DNA of 64,000 nucleotides from an uncultured Acidimicrobiales bacterium. Lineage in GTDB: Bacteria; Actinomycetota; Acidimicrobiia; Acidimicrobiales; Hopanoidiivorantaceae. Positions within the stretch are counted from its first letter, which is position 1. Every line of letters begins with the position of its first letter. Of this stretch, positions 15,108 through 23,916 are shown piece after piece. The notes beneath the pieces were generated by a model. It saw nothing but the letters and a program-made list of their open reading frames with translations. It was not told the DNA's origin and made no database searches. The translations under genes were made by a program, and so were the position numbers. The stretch is taken from the NCBI GenBank assembly GCA_958295755.1, contig OY282367.1:1306022-1370021 (forward strand), in the 5' to 3' direction.

Positions 15108-18107
15108 TTAAACAACAACCCGCTGCGATACCACCTTGCTAACTCCCCCAGACGGCATAGATACCCCCCAAAGACAGTCAGCTCTCTCCACAGTTAACCG
15201 CTGATGTGTGACTATCACAAGCTGCGAACCCTGTCTGAAATCATCTAGCACATTTAGATATCGTGCGATATTCATCTGATCCAGAGCGGCATCTACCTCA
15301 TCTAGCACATAGAACGGGGAAGGACGGCTCATGAATACGGCAAACAAGAACGCTAGAGCTACCAGAGACCGCTCCCCGCCCGAGAGCAGTGAAAGTCTGC
15401 TCACCTTCTTGTCGGACGGCTGAGCACTTATCTCTACACCGGTCTCCAATATGTCTTCGGGGTGGGTCAGCTGCAGCCTGCCTGTACCCCCGATGAACAG
15501 CTTTTGAAATAAGGCGGAGAAAGTCTTAGCTACATCCTCATAAGCCAGCAAAAACTCATTAGCTATCTCGACATTGGCGGCCCCGATAACATTGCGGAGT
15601 TTGTTGCGAGAAGCGCGAATATCGCCGATTTGAGATTCTAAGAACTCCTCTCGCTCTTTCAAGGCTGCATATTCTTGGAGTGCCAGAGGATTGACCGTGC
15701 CGATGACGCGAAGCTCCTCATGAAGCTGCTCGGCCCTCGCTTCGGCTGTGATGCCCTCTGGTAGCTCAGGTTTTTCAAGCTCCATAGCTTGGCGGGGTTC
15801 TATGTGCATGTCGCGGCGGAGGCTCGCTGTGGCGTTCTCCAGCCGCACGGTTGCTTCAGTGTTTTCGTTGCTGAGGCGAAGCGACTCCCGTCCACACTCT
15901 GCCAGCTGCTGAGCAATAGCTTGACGAGATGTCCGACGCTGCTGCAAATCGTCCAAGAGTTGTTTCACTTGGCTACCTTGGCGGTTGCGCCGCTCACGGA
16001 CTGTTGCCAGCTCCTTATCTAACTCAGCTACCGTGGCTTCCAAACCTTCCAGCAATGTGGTTGTTATGTGCTTTTGTCGTTCCAAATCTTGCTGCTCAGC
16101 TGCTACTTGAGCAGATTTTTCGCGCTGAGTTTCAAGCTGTAGCTGGCGGTCGCTGAGCTGGGCGTGCAGCATCTGCTGGCGCTCTTCCAAGGCCGAGGCG
16201 CGAACTTCAATGTGGCCCCGCCGTCGCACGGCTTCTTCGGCTTTACGCAAGGCTGCCTCTAGCTCTTCGGTTTCTTTGCGGTGCTTGTCTCGCTGGTCGC
16301 TGGCAGTTCGCTCGTTCCGTCTCGCCTCTTCCCACGCCGACAGCGACGCCCCTGTGCGCTGGGCACCCACCTGCCAGCTGCCTGCTTTGCCGAAGCGATC
16401 ACCTTTGCGAGTCACCACGCAAAGGTCGGGATGCTCAAGGGCAACTTCCATAGCGTCTTCGTGATTTTCTTTCACGACAACATCGACAAGCAAAATATCT
16501 AACAAGGTGTTAACTTCAGAAGATTCTGAGCGCACATGAGGACGAAGCGGCGTCAGCTCGTCTGGGAAACGGCGCAACACTGGGGCGGGAATACCACCGG
16601 CGAGTATGGCACCTGGAGTGTTGCGAGACTTAAGATACCGCAAGGCTTTACGAGCTCGTTCTGAGTCGGCGATGACGACCGCTGCGACTGCCTCTTCCAC
16701 AGCTGCTTCAAACGCAAGTTCCCAACCTGCCTCCACAATGACCAGTTCCAACAGGGTGCCGAGAACGCCTTCAAACTCGGCCAGCTCTTCGGCACCTGAA
16801 CGGGCGCGTGCTTGAGCTATAGTGGCAGCCAGAGCTTCAGCGCGAGACGCATAGTGGCGACGGTCGGCCTCGGCTTCGGCCATGGCATTGCGAGCAGCGT
16901 GAAGGCGTCCTTCAATCTGTCGACGGCGAGCATTAGTACGCGCTAAGCCAGATTGTTCCTCAGAGTCCTCAGATGGTTCTGAACCCTCAGATGTGCCTTG
17001 CGAATCCAAAAGCTTCTCTATCTCGGTTTCTATGGCATCTAACTGGATTGTTTCTTCGGCTAGCTTGGCATGTTGCCCGCTACTGGTTTCTAACTCGGTT
17101 TGCAGCTGCGAAACCTCTGCTTCATAAGAAGCAATCGCAGCTGCTGCCAACTTCTCAGCATTTGAAGCTTCCATCTGTGTCAAACGTTCGCGCAGCGTGG
17201 CGATGCGCTCGCGGGCGTTGCCTCTTTGTGTCTCTAACTGAGAAGTGTCTTCGGCAGCTTCGCCCTGTCCAGCTTCGGCTATTTGCTGCTCTAGGCCGGC
17301 TATGTCTTCTTCCAGTGGCGCGATCTGCTGCGACAGCTGTTCTTCCATAGCTGTTACTTGGCTCAAGTGTTCGGCTGCTTCTCGTCGCCTTTCAGTTAGC
17401 TCGGCTATTTCTCGGCCCGCCAGGTATTGCTGAAGCTCGGTGAGAGCGACCAAAGTGTCGGCGTGTTGCTGAGCTGCTTCGGCTTGTTGCTTGAGAGGCT
17501 TTATCTGACGGCGAACTTCTCGTAGCAAGTCGCTACCTCTCGTAAGGTTGGCTTCAACATCTAAAATTTGCCGTTCGGCCTGCTCACGGCGGCGGCGATG
17601 CTTGAGCATGCCTGCTGCTTCTTCCAGAATCATTCGAAGAGCCATCGGCCCTGCGTTCAAGGTCTCTTCAATCTGACCTTGTGAGACGATGGTGTGCTGG
17701 GTATGTCCGATGCCCGCATCAGAGAGAAGCTCTGTGATGTCGCGCAAACGACAGTTCACATCGTTGAGAGTGTATTCGCTCTGACCCGAGCGGAAGAGCG
17801 TGCGACGGATCGTGACTTCTGTGAAGTCAATCGGCAACAGCCCTGAGTGATTGTCAAAAACCAGTGACACTTCGGCTCTTCCCAACGGTCGCCGAGCAGC
17901 CGAGCCTGCGAAAACGATGTCGTCCATCTTCTGAGCTCGCACCACAGTCGGCGACTGCATGCCGAGCACCCAAGCAACTGCGTCTACTACATTTGATTTT
18001 CCGCTCCCGTTCGGCCCAACTACCACATTCACACCCGGCTCAAACGCCAAAGTAGTGGTATCTGCGAAAGACTTGAAGCCTTTCATAGTGAGAGATTTGA
18101 GATACAT
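15108..18107 (-). CDS. smc: chromosome segregation protein SMC, unusually short
   Basis: A complete SMC ATPase with Walker A GPNGSGKSN at about 33, the Q-loop/VSQGQIEE segment at about 150, a hinge around 440-590 (FEGVLGTLLELV to FGKAGSWQVG), signature LSLLSGGERSLVALAFLFAV and Walker B FYVLDEVDAALD. Its 999 residues are well below the usual 1150-1200; the missing length is in the coiled coils. The N-terminal arm looks longer than the C-terminal arm and holds a non-coil Gly/Ser/Glu patch at about 375-390. scpA and scpB are not in the window. Confidence 0.96.
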   Translation of the reverse strand: MYLKSLTMKGFKSFADTTTLAFEPGVNVVVGPNGSGKSNVVDAVAWVLGMQSPTVVRAQKMDDIVFAGSAARRPLGRAEVSLVFDNHSGLLPIDFTEVTIRRTLFRSGQSEYTLNDVNCRLRDITELLSDAGIGHTQHTIVSQGQIEETLNAGPMALRMILEEAAGMLKHRRRREQAERQILDVEANLTRGSDLLREVRRQIKPLKQQAEAAQQHADTLVALTELQQYLAGREIAELTERRREAAEHLSQVTAMEEQLSQQIAPLEEDIAGLEQQIAEAGQGEAAEDTSQLETQRGNARERIATLRERLTQMEASNAEKLAAAAIASYEAEVSQLQTELETSSGQHAKLAEETIQLDAIETEIEKLLDSQGTSEGSEPSEDSEEQSGLARTNARRRQIEGRLHAARNAMAEAEADRRHYASRAEALAATIAQARARSGAEELAEFEGVLGTLLELVIVEAGWELAFEAAVEEAVAAVVIADSERARKALRYLKSRNTPGAILAGGIPAPVLRRFPDELTPLRPHVRSESSEVNTLLDILLVDVVVKENHEDAMEVALEHPDLCVVTRKGDRFGKAGSWQVGAQRTGASLSAWEEARRNERTASDQRDKHRKETEELEAALRKAEEAVRRRGHIEVRASALEERQQMLHAQLSDRQLQLETQREKSAQVAAEQQDLERQKHITTTLLEGLEATVAELDKELATVRERRNRQGSQVKQLLDDLQQRRTSRQAIAQQLAECGRESLRLSNENTEATVRLENATASLRRDMHIEPRQAMELEKPELPEGITAEARAEQLHEELRVIGTVNPLALQEYAALKEREEFLESQIGDIRASRNKLRNVIGAANVEIANEFLLAYEDVAKTFSALFQKLFIGGTGRLQLTHPEDILETGVEISAQPSDKKVSRLSLLSGGERSLVALAFLFAVFMSRPSPFYVLDEVDAALDQMNIARYLNVLDDFRQGSQLVIVTHQRLTVERADCLWGVSMPSGGVSKVVSQRVVV

Positions 18108-18120
18108 GGATTGCCGCAGT

Positions 18121-18150
18121 GCTAAGAGGGGCTAAGGCAGGCTAAGAAGT
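18121..18150. repeat. 10-bp tandem repeat x3 at the stop of the MutM-like gene
   Basis: Units gctaagaggg, gctaaggcag and gctaagaagt. The TAG stop of the MutM-like gene (on -) is inside the third unit, so each unit repeats a potential stop. Confidence 0.8.
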
Positions 18151-19071
18151 CGGAGCTTCTTCCAATATTTGCGTCTTGTCGCAGTAGTAAGTGGAGCGAC
18201 CAGAAAATCGGGCCTTGGTCACAGAACCACCCCTTGAGCTCAGCTCTCCATACCTCTGATACACCTCCAAGTGACTGTCGTAGCCGCCCTCATCACCAAA
18301 AATATCTAGAAACTGGCGGCTAGGTAGTGTTGTGCCGCGCCGTTTCACAGCCTCGTGAAGTGTTCCAGTGAGAGCACGGCATAGCCTACGAGCTTCAGTC
18401 TGAGTGAGGCTAGAGGCAATACGGCGGTAGCTCAGCTCGGCGTGAAAAAGAATTTCGTCACTGTAGATGTCGCCCACGCCCACTAAGATTTTTTCGTCTA
18501 GTAAAAGCGATTTGAGCGATTTATTGGTCGTGCTGCGACATACGGCGTGAAAATCCTGCCAGGCTATGGGTTGCGCTATTGGGTCCAAACCCATCTTCGC
18601 CAACAGAGGAGAGGCTGAAGTGAGTTCTTTTCTTAGCAACAAATACATCTGAGCGTCTTTTTTGGTATCTAACATACGCAGTTGCCCCCAAGCCCCTAGC
18701 CCAATCACAACGACTGTGTTAGGGTCTAGCGCGTCCCTGCGGGTGTTGCGCCTCAGTAGCCCTCCTGGGCCGAAATCAATCACCAAGGCTTCGTCTTCGC
18801 AATCTTTGGCTTGAAGCAATAAAAACAAGTACCTGCCTCGGCGCACTATCTTGACAATTTTCTTGCCAGTAAGCCTTTCGATAAACTTGCTTTGAGCCTT
18901 TGGGCCTCTATGCTTGGCTACGTTGGCAGGCTTAATCACCTCCACCGAACGAACCGTCAAGAAGTTAGACCTAGTAGCACGAGTGGATGTGCCAGGAGAT
19001 GCGAAAAATTCGCGTTCCAGGTCGCGGCGTATCACTTCTGCCTCGGGAAGGTCTACGAGCCGCAAAGCCAT
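18142..19071 (-). CDS. Fpg/MutM-family protein with degenerate active site
   Basis: About 310 residues aligned over the whole Fpg family: an N-terminal LPEAEVIRRDLE, middle GRYLFLLL and DFGPGGLL, then LVGVGDIYSDEILFHAEL (family form GIGNIYADEALF), and a C-terminal zinc-finger-like region. However, Fpg needs Pro at position 2 and Glu at 3 after Met removal, and here those positions read V-D behind several extra residues. Only one of four zinc-finger Cys remains (TYYCDKT; the first CxxC is SSRG). A catalytic glycosylase is therefore unlikely. It may be a DNA-binding paralogue. Start is ATG 19071; TTG 19095 is possible. Confidence 0.85.
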   Translation of the reverse strand: MALRLVDLPEAEVIRRDLEREFFASPGTSTRATRSNFLTVRSVEVIKPANVAKHRGPKAQSKFIERLTGKKIVKIVRRGRYLFLLLQAKDCEDEALVIDFGPGGLLRRNTRRDALDPNTVVVIGLGAWGQLRMLDTKKDAQMYLLLRKELTSASPLLAKMGLDPIAQPIAWQDFHAVCRSTTNKSLKSLLLDEKILVGVGDIYSDEILFHAELSYRRIASSLTQTEARRLCRALTGTLHEAVKRRGTTLPSRQFLDIFGDEGGYDSHLEVYQRYGELSSRGGSVTKARFSGRSTYYCDKTQILEEAPTS

Positions 19072-19225
19072 CTGCGATTTTGAAATATTAGACAACTACA
19101 GCCTCCGATACAGCCTGTGAAGAATACTGGCAATGAAAATATACCACGAGAAGACTGCAATCTAGGGTATATGACTGAAATTTCTTTATTTTTGCTAGAA
19201 CAGCAGACAGGCTCTGGTGCCAAAC

Positions 19226-19498
19226 TCAGCTCGGCAGGCGGGCACACACATAGTCGACAGCATCGCGAACTGTCTTGAGGGCGGGTAAGTCTTCGTCTTC
19301 TATGCGGAATTCAAACTCGCGTTCGCGCATCTCCTCCTCAATGCTCTCCACTAGCTCTATAAGTGCTAGAGAGTCAGCACCTAAATCGTCCACGAAAGAG
19401 TGCCCTAGAGCGATCTCTTCAGGGTCGCGCTCCAAGATGTCGCCGAGGTTGTCGCGAATGATGCTTAGAACTTCGTCTTTACTCAGTGTTTCTGCCAT
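19226..19498 (-). CDS. acpP: acyl carrier protein
   Basis: A 90-residue ACP with the phosphopantetheine attachment motif GADSLALIELVE (Ser about 42) in an acidic four-helix protein. It carries growing acyl chains for fatty-acid and phospholipid synthesis. It lies downstream of plsX, as in many bacteria. The spacer holds short direct repeats (gcaatttgt). Confidence 0.95.
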   Translation of the reverse strand: MAETLSKDEVLSIIRDNLGDILERDPEEIALGHSFVDDLGADSLALIELVESIEEEMREREFEFRIEDEDLPALKTVRDAVDYVCARLPS

Positions 19499-19585
19499 GG
19501 TCGTGGCTCCTTCCTTGCTATTTCCCTTGCAATTTGTCGCAATTTGTCTCTTACAACTTGTCTAAAAAATTTATGAGCATTCCTG

Positions 19586-20575
19586 TTATGAGTATTCTTC
19601 CATCGCCTGCTGCAAATGCACAATTGCGCCTCTCTCCACAAGCTCGTGAGCCATCAAAATGGCACTTTTGATGGCGGCAGCGCGTGACGATCCGTGGCTG
19701 ATGACGCATATACCGTTGATTCCGAGTAGCACTCCCCCGCCGGTAGTGTCAGGATTCCAAGATTCGTATAAAGGCGAGAGGGCGGGCTTGAGCAAATCTG
19801 CTGCATACTTCGTCTCTTCTGAGGTATCAAAAGCATTTAGCACATCTGATAGCAGATGGCGGGCTACGCCTTCTGTTGTTTTGAGCATGACATTGCCTGT
19901 GAAGCCATCGGTTACAATCACATCGGCTTTAGCATCCAACAGGTCTCTGCCTTCTACATTGCCTACGAAACTACATCCAACCTTTTCTTGCCACTGCGGG
20001 GCTGCCAGTAGCTGGTAGGCCTCTTTGACGAGGGCGTTGCCTTTGGTTTCTTCTTCTCCGATAGACAGCAGACCCACCCTCGGTGTCTCCACGCCGAAGC
20101 AGTCCTGGGCGTGAACCGCCCCCATGCAGGCGAACTGCAGTAACCACGAGGGCTGGCAGTCGGCATTGGCTCCGCAATCCAACAGCAGATTTGGATATTT
20201 TCTGCCGAAGATAGGAAACGGTATAGCGATTGCTGGTCGTGCAACATTGCGCAGACGCCCCATCCGTAAAAGCGCACTGGCCATAGCTGCTCCTGTATTG
20301 CCTGCGCTAACCATAGCTGCTGCATTGCCGTCGCGCACGGCTTCGGCTGCCCGCACCACCGAGGCATCTTTGAGCCGACGCACGGCTGAGCCTGGATCGG
20401 CATGCATGTCTACCACTTCCGAAGTGGCTACTAGTGGAAGATCGCCTGGGTCTATGACAGCTGGGTCGCCGAAGAGAACTGAATTAACCCCTTCGGCTGC
20501 CGCTTGATGGGCACCCTCTATTATTTCACCGGGAGCAAAATCACCCCCCATCGCGTCGACCGCGACTGGAAGCAC
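19586..20575 (-). CDS. plsX: phosphate acyltransferase PlsX
   Basis: A 329-residue PlsX, which converts acyl-ACP to acyl-phosphate for PlsY. It starts LPVAVDAMGGDFAPGEIIEG and has MVSAGNTGAAMASALLRMGR, LLDCGANADCQPSWL and TDGFTGNVMLKT in family order. It follows rpmF by eight bases and precedes acpP. Confidence 0.96.
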   Translation of the reverse strand: MLPVAVDAMGGDFAPGEIIEGAHQAAAEGVNSVLFGDPAVIDPGDLPLVATSEVVDMHADPGSAVRRLKDASVVRAAEAVRDGNAAAMVSAGNTGAAMASALLRMGRLRNVARPAIAIPFPIFGRKYPNLLLDCGANADCQPSWLLQFACMGAVHAQDCFGVETPRVGLLSIGEEETKGNALVKEAYQLLAAPQWQEKVGCSFVGNVEGRDLLDAKADVIVTDGFTGNVMLKTTEGVARHLLSDVLNAFDTSEETKYAADLLKPALSPLYESWNPDTTGGGVLLGINGICVISHGSSRAAAIKSAILMAHELVERGAIVHLQQAMEEYS

Positions 20576-20583
20576 AGCAGCTG

Positions 20584-20760
20584 TCAGACTTCCACTGCCT
20601 GGCGGTCCTTATACCAACCGCAAGAACCGCACACTCTATGAGGCAACTTGGTGGTACCGCAACGGTCACAGACGCTCCTTGGGGAAGGGCGCAACCTCCA
20701 AGCAGAGGCCCGTCGGCTACGGCTTTTAGCTTTAGAGGTTTTCTTCTTGGGTACTGCCAT
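20584..20760 (-). CDS. rpmF: 50S ribosomal protein L32
   Basis: A 58-codon gene found by translating the gap between DUF177 and plsX. It starts MAVPKKKTSKAKSRSRRAS and has the four zinc-ligand Cys as CDRCG and CGSCG. The short Arg/Lys-rich sequence and the DUF177-rpmF-plsX order are diagnostic. The stop TGA is at 20584-20586. Upstream on - is TAGGAGCACCTA, a reasonable Shine-Dalgarno for the ATG at 20760. Confidence 0.96.
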   Translation of the reverse strand: MAVPKKKTSKAKSRSRRASAWRLRPSPRSVCDRCGTTKLPHRVCGSCGWYKDRQAVEV

Positions 20761-20831
20761 TAGGTGCTCCTAGAGGTCGGTCTGCCAGAGACTTGTGCAA
20801 ATCGAGAGTGTGCCAATTAAGACTATAGCGG

Positions 20832-21398
20832 TCAATCCTCAAACTCCAAATTTTCCAAAGCTGCCCAGCGAGGATCCTTTTGTTGCTGCGGTGAGTGTTC
20901 AGCTTGCCCGGACTGCCCGGACTGTTCTGATTGCTCAGCCTGCTCAGCCTCTTGTGCCAGTTTGGTGGAGGATAGCTCGGGGCCGACGCAGCCTGGCGAA
21001 CACAACGGGGCTAAAGGCAGATGCAGCAGCAATGCTTCTCTAGTCATTTCTCTAAGATGCACGCTGTCTTCGTCTAGTTTGTAAGTCTCTCCCTCTGTAG
21101 GTGAAGGCTCAAATATCTCTTTGACCTTAACTGCCACTTCGCCTTTGACTTGCTCTAGGCACCTGCGACATTCGCCTTGCCACTGCGCTGAGATTTCGCC
21201 GTAGATTGCTACCTCCCCGCTAGTAAGAGCTTCCAGGGTAAGGTTGACTTTTGCTACTTCGCCCACGACTTCAGCCGCAGTCGTGGCGACTTGACCTATT
21301 TCGCCTTGGCAACTGACTTCTTTACGTTCCCCAGGGCTGGCCAACAACTGTGCGACCGACAGATGAAACGGATCGGGATCGTCTCTCTCCATCTCCAT
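20832..21398 (-). CDS. DUF177/YceD family protein
   Basis: A 188-residue YceD-type protein with GECRRCLEQVKGEVAVKVKEIFEP in the middle and a second Cys pair region LCSPGCVG. Relatives are tied to rpmF and to 23S rRNA/ribosome assembly. Near the C-terminus a Gln/Glu/Ser/Gly stretch (EQAEQSEQSGQSGQAE) interrupts the usual ending and looks like repeat expansion. ATG 21398 and ATG 21392 are both possible starts. Confidence 0.9.
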   Translation of the reverse strand: MEMERDDPDPFHLSVAQLLASPGERKEVSCQGEIGQVATTAAEVVGEVAKVNLTLEALTSGEVAIYGEISAQWQGECRRCLEQVKGEVAVKVKEIFEPSPTEGETYKLDEDSVHLREMTREALLLHLPLAPLCSPGCVGPELSSTKLAQEAEQAEQSEQSGQSGQAEHSPQQQKDPRWAALENLEFED

Positions 21399-21414
21399 TT
21401 CTATCTTGCTTGCT

Positions 21415-21456
21415 TATGCCTGCCCGTCTATGCCTGCTCAGTTATGCTTGCTCCTG
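21415..21456. repeat. 14-bp tandem repeat x3 at the SepIVA-like stop codon
   Basis: Units tatgcctgcccgtc, tatgcctgctcagt and tatgcttgctcctg. The TAA stop of the upstream gene (on -) falls at 21442-21444, at the border of the second and third units. Confidence 0.85.
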
Positions 21457-22035
21457 GTCGAAAAAGCCTGGCGTTTCGGGTTGAACAGACGGCTGCTGGA
21501 TTTTGATTTCGGCTAGCGGATCGGCTTGAAACTTCTTGCGACCAGCCAAAACCTCTTCTTGGGTTCGCCGTAGGATATTTTCAAAACGGCCCAAGCGACT
21601 GTCGCAGTAGTCATCTACATCGCGCCTGATTTTTTGGGCTTTCTCTTTTGATTGCTCCACGATGTTGCGGGCTTTGCGCTCGGCTTCTTTCATGATCTCT
21701 GTCTTTTGGATGAGGTGCGCTGCTTTGTCTTTGGCACGATCAATGATTTCCTCGCCTTCACGCTTTACCTTTCCCATAAAGGCAGTGCGCTCGCGCAACA
21801 TTTCACGGGCATAGGTAATCTCAGGGGGAATTTGCTCTTTGGCGGCATACAAGAGATTGAGCATCTCTTGGCGATTGATCATCACCGATGCCGAAAGCGG
21901 CATAGAACTGGCACTTTCCACATAGCGTATGGCTGCCTCTATTAGCTCTTGTATAGCAAATTCTGGGTCGCGGAGGGCTTCAGCTGAGCCGCCGTTCTCA
22001 GAATATGGAGCGGGAGATTCGTAGATATTGTTCAT
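21442..22035 (-). CDS. DivIVA-domain coiled-coil protein, SepIVA-like
   Basis: A 197-residue, highly helical and charged protein. A short N-terminal region is followed by a coiled coil from about 80 to 170 (VKREGEEIIDRAKDKAAHLI, EAERKARNIVEQSKEKAQKI). It corresponds in size and neighbourhood (just upstream of DUF177) to the mycobacterial septation protein SepIVA (Rv2927c family), which acts in division and envelope growth. Similarity is by arrangement and composition. The role is inference. Confidence 0.75.
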   Translation of the reverse strand: MNNIYESPAPYSENGGSAEALRDPEFAIQELIEAAIRYVESASSMPLSASVMINRQEMLNLLYAAKEQIPPEITYAREMLRERTAFMGKVKREGEEIIDRAKDKAAHLIQKTEIMKEAERKARNIVEQSKEKAQKIRRDVDDYCDSRLGRFENILRRTQEEVLAGRKKFQADPLAEIKIQQPSVQPETPGFFDQEQA

Positions 22036-22079
22036 GATTTTGAGGCCTTTCTAGAGTTTTACGGCTGTATGGGCTGGGC

Positions 22080-22113
22080 TTGCTACTGACTAGTTGCTAC
22101 TGACTGTTTGCTA
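22080..22113. repeat. 14-bp imperfect direct repeat upstream of the SepIVA-like gene
   Basis: The sequence gctactgactagtt is followed directly by gctactgactgttt and a partial third copy. It fills the spacer between coaD and the SepIVA-like gene. Confidence 0.7.
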
Positions 22114-22125
22114 GAGCCACTATTG

Positions 22126-22602
22126 CTAAGATTTTCTGTCTGCCAGTCGCTTGCTGACCGCTTCGGGAACCATAGAAGTCACATCTCCGCCGAAGTGGGC
22201 GATTTCACGGATGAGTTTGGAAGCCACAAACGAGCTACTGGAAGTGCAGGGAATAAAGATAGTTTCCACGCCACTGATGGTCTTGTTGGTCTGTGCCATC
22301 TGCAGTTCGCTTTCAAAGTCGGAAACGGCGCGCAGACCTTTGATGATGAGATCTATATTTTCACGGCGGGCTAGATCGACAACAAGCTCAGCGAACATCG
22401 TGACCCTCACATTTTCATATACGGCAAAGCATTCTTCAAGCATGTCGCGGCGTTCTTCAAACGAAAATAGCGGCTCGCCTTTTTGCGGATTACGCATTGC
22501 TGCCACGACCACTTCGTCAAAATGGCTGGCAGCGAACTCAACAATTTCAAGGTGGCCGTTGTGCACTGGATCGAACGACCCTGGGTATAAGACTCGTTTC
22601 AT
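22126..22602 (-). CDS. coaD: phosphopantetheine adenylyltransferase
   Basis: A CoaD of about 158 residues, making dephospho-CoA from phosphopantetheine and ATP. The N-terminus MKRVLYPGSFDPVHNGHLEIV holds the nucleotidyltransferase HxGH motif, and the later segment is IIKGLRAVSDFESELQMA. I chose ATG 22602 because the family begins there; ATG 22611 would add MPT. It is followed by the SepIVA-like gene and preceded by rsmD, the usual partner. Confidence 0.95.
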   Translation of the reverse strand: MKRVLYPGSFDPVHNGHLEIVEFAASHFDEVVVAAMRNPQKGEPLFSFEERRDMLEECFAVYENVRVTMFAELVVDLARRENIDLIIKGLRAVSDFESELQMAQTNKTISGVETIFIPCTSSSSFVASKLIREIAHFGGDVTSMVPEAVSKRLADRKS

Positions 22603-22636
22603 TGTCGGCATTAGGTTTCGGTGTTAGATCTCGGTC

Positions 22637-23218
22637 TTAGGTTTTCTGGCGGTTCGGAGCTTTCTGTGGGTTGGTCTGGAGAGCTTTTTTGGGTGGCCGC
22701 GTGCTACTTTCGGCGATAGTTATAATAGTAGTGGCATATCTTCTGATTTTTAGGCATTTCCAGTGAGAATTCAACTCAATTTTGCGATCGGATTCCACCA
22801 CCAAAATCCGACTATTGATGTTGTCTAGGAGCTCTTGCCAGCGGTCAAAAGAGTAAGGCGGGTCGCAGAACACCACATCAAATCGCGTTCTTTCAAACCG
22901 TCTTTCAGCCATGACATCTCTGGCTATGACTTCACTGCGATTTTGATAACCTAACTTCGCTATGTTGGAGCGTAAGGTTTTGAGGACAGCTGGCGAATTT
23001 TCTATGAATACAGCTTGGGAGGCACCACGCGAGAGGGCTTCTAAACCGAGTGCTCCTGATCCAGCGAATAAATCTGCCACCGTTAGAGACTCAACCCCGC
23101 CGAGGCTATAAAGCGTGTTGAAAATAGCTTCACGAGCACGGTCGGTAGTGGGACGTACTAGCAAACCTTCCGGGGCTTCAATGCTCTTGCCCTTGGCTTG
23201 ACCTGCGATGATTCTCAT
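22637..23218 (-). CDS. rsmD: 16S rRNA (guanine966-N2)-methyltransferase
   Basis: A 193-residue RsmD. It has MRIIAGQAKGKSIEAPEG, the SAM motif VADLFAGSGALGLEALSRGA, and the N6/N2-methyltransferase motif DPPY (FDVVFCDPPYSFDRW). The last about 25 residues are Lys/Pro-rich and outside the family core. Its position upstream of coaD is the standard arrangement. Confidence 0.94.
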   Translation of the reverse strand: MRIIAGQAKGKSIEAPEGLLVRPTTDRAREAIFNTLYSLGGVESLTVADLFAGSGALGLEALSRGASQAVFIENSPAVLKTLRSNIAKLGYQNRSEVIARDVMAERRFERTRFDVVFCDPPYSFDRWQELLDNINSRILVVESDRKIELNSHWKCLKIRRYATTIITIAESSTRPPKKALQTNPQKAPNRQKT

Positions 23219-23265
23219 ACTCGATTCTCCCTCAGACGTGCGCTTCAGTAATCACTCAGGCTCAG

Positions 23266-23916
23266 CTATGGAGCTTCCAGGGGCTTCAGCGGAGGGCGAA
23301 ACATCGGTGTCAGCGGAGGCGAACCTTTCACACTCACTGGCTTGTGGTGCTTTCTGAAACCCAGCCTCTCATAAAAGCTGATGTTGCGGGGATTGCTTGA
23401 ATCCAAATAGGCGGGCAACCCTTGCTTGTCGCAACGTTGAAGCATAGGGGCGAGCAACCGGGCACCTATCGCTTTGCCTTGGCTTTGGCGTTCTACGCCG
23501 AGTGATCCCAAATACCAGCAGGGCACATTTGGAATAGCCTTATCGCACTGTCGTATTATTCTTAGATAGATATTTTCTAAACCAGTGTCGGCTAGAAGCT
23601 CTTTGCAGAACTTTTGATATTTGCGCTCATATTCTCTTTCAACTGCTACTAGTTTTTTGTCTTTTGTGAGATTCATGGGATACCAAAGTGCTACTCCGCT
23701 CAGATCGCCCACCACATGTATTTCACCGCTAGCTGGATGGTTGGCACAACACCAGTGCCAGTAACGCGGCTCTAAGCCTTCCTGTTGCTTGCCGAAGAGC
23801 CACTTTGAAAACGGGTCATCCACGAAGGCATCGGTGAGAGTGCGGGCGATCTCGTCGGTGCGTTCGGTGCCGATGCGCCTGATCTCTTGAAGGCGGGCTA
23901 GCTCACTAAGCATCAT
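23266..23916 (-). CDS. GNAT-family N-acetyltransferase
   Basis: A 216-residue acetyltransferase. The acetyl-CoA site is GVERQSQGKAIGARLLAPML (V/I-x-Q-x-x-G-x-G/A form) at about 143-162, followed by YLDSSNPRNISFYERLGFRK typical of the GNAT C-terminal half. The substrate is unknown. It overlaps the recG stop by 4 bp (ATGA), so it is co-translated with recG. Confidence 0.85.
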   Translation of the reverse strand: MMLSELARLQEIRRIGTERTDEIARTLTDAFVDDPFSKWLFGKQQEGLEPRYWHWCCANHPASGEIHVVGDLSGVALWYPMNLTKDKKLVAVEREYERKYQKFCKELLADTGLENIYLRIIRQCDKAIPNVPCWYLGSLGVERQSQGKAIGARLLAPMLQRCDKQGLPAYLDSSNPRNISFYERLGFRKHHKPVSVKGSPPLTPMFRPPLKPLEAP

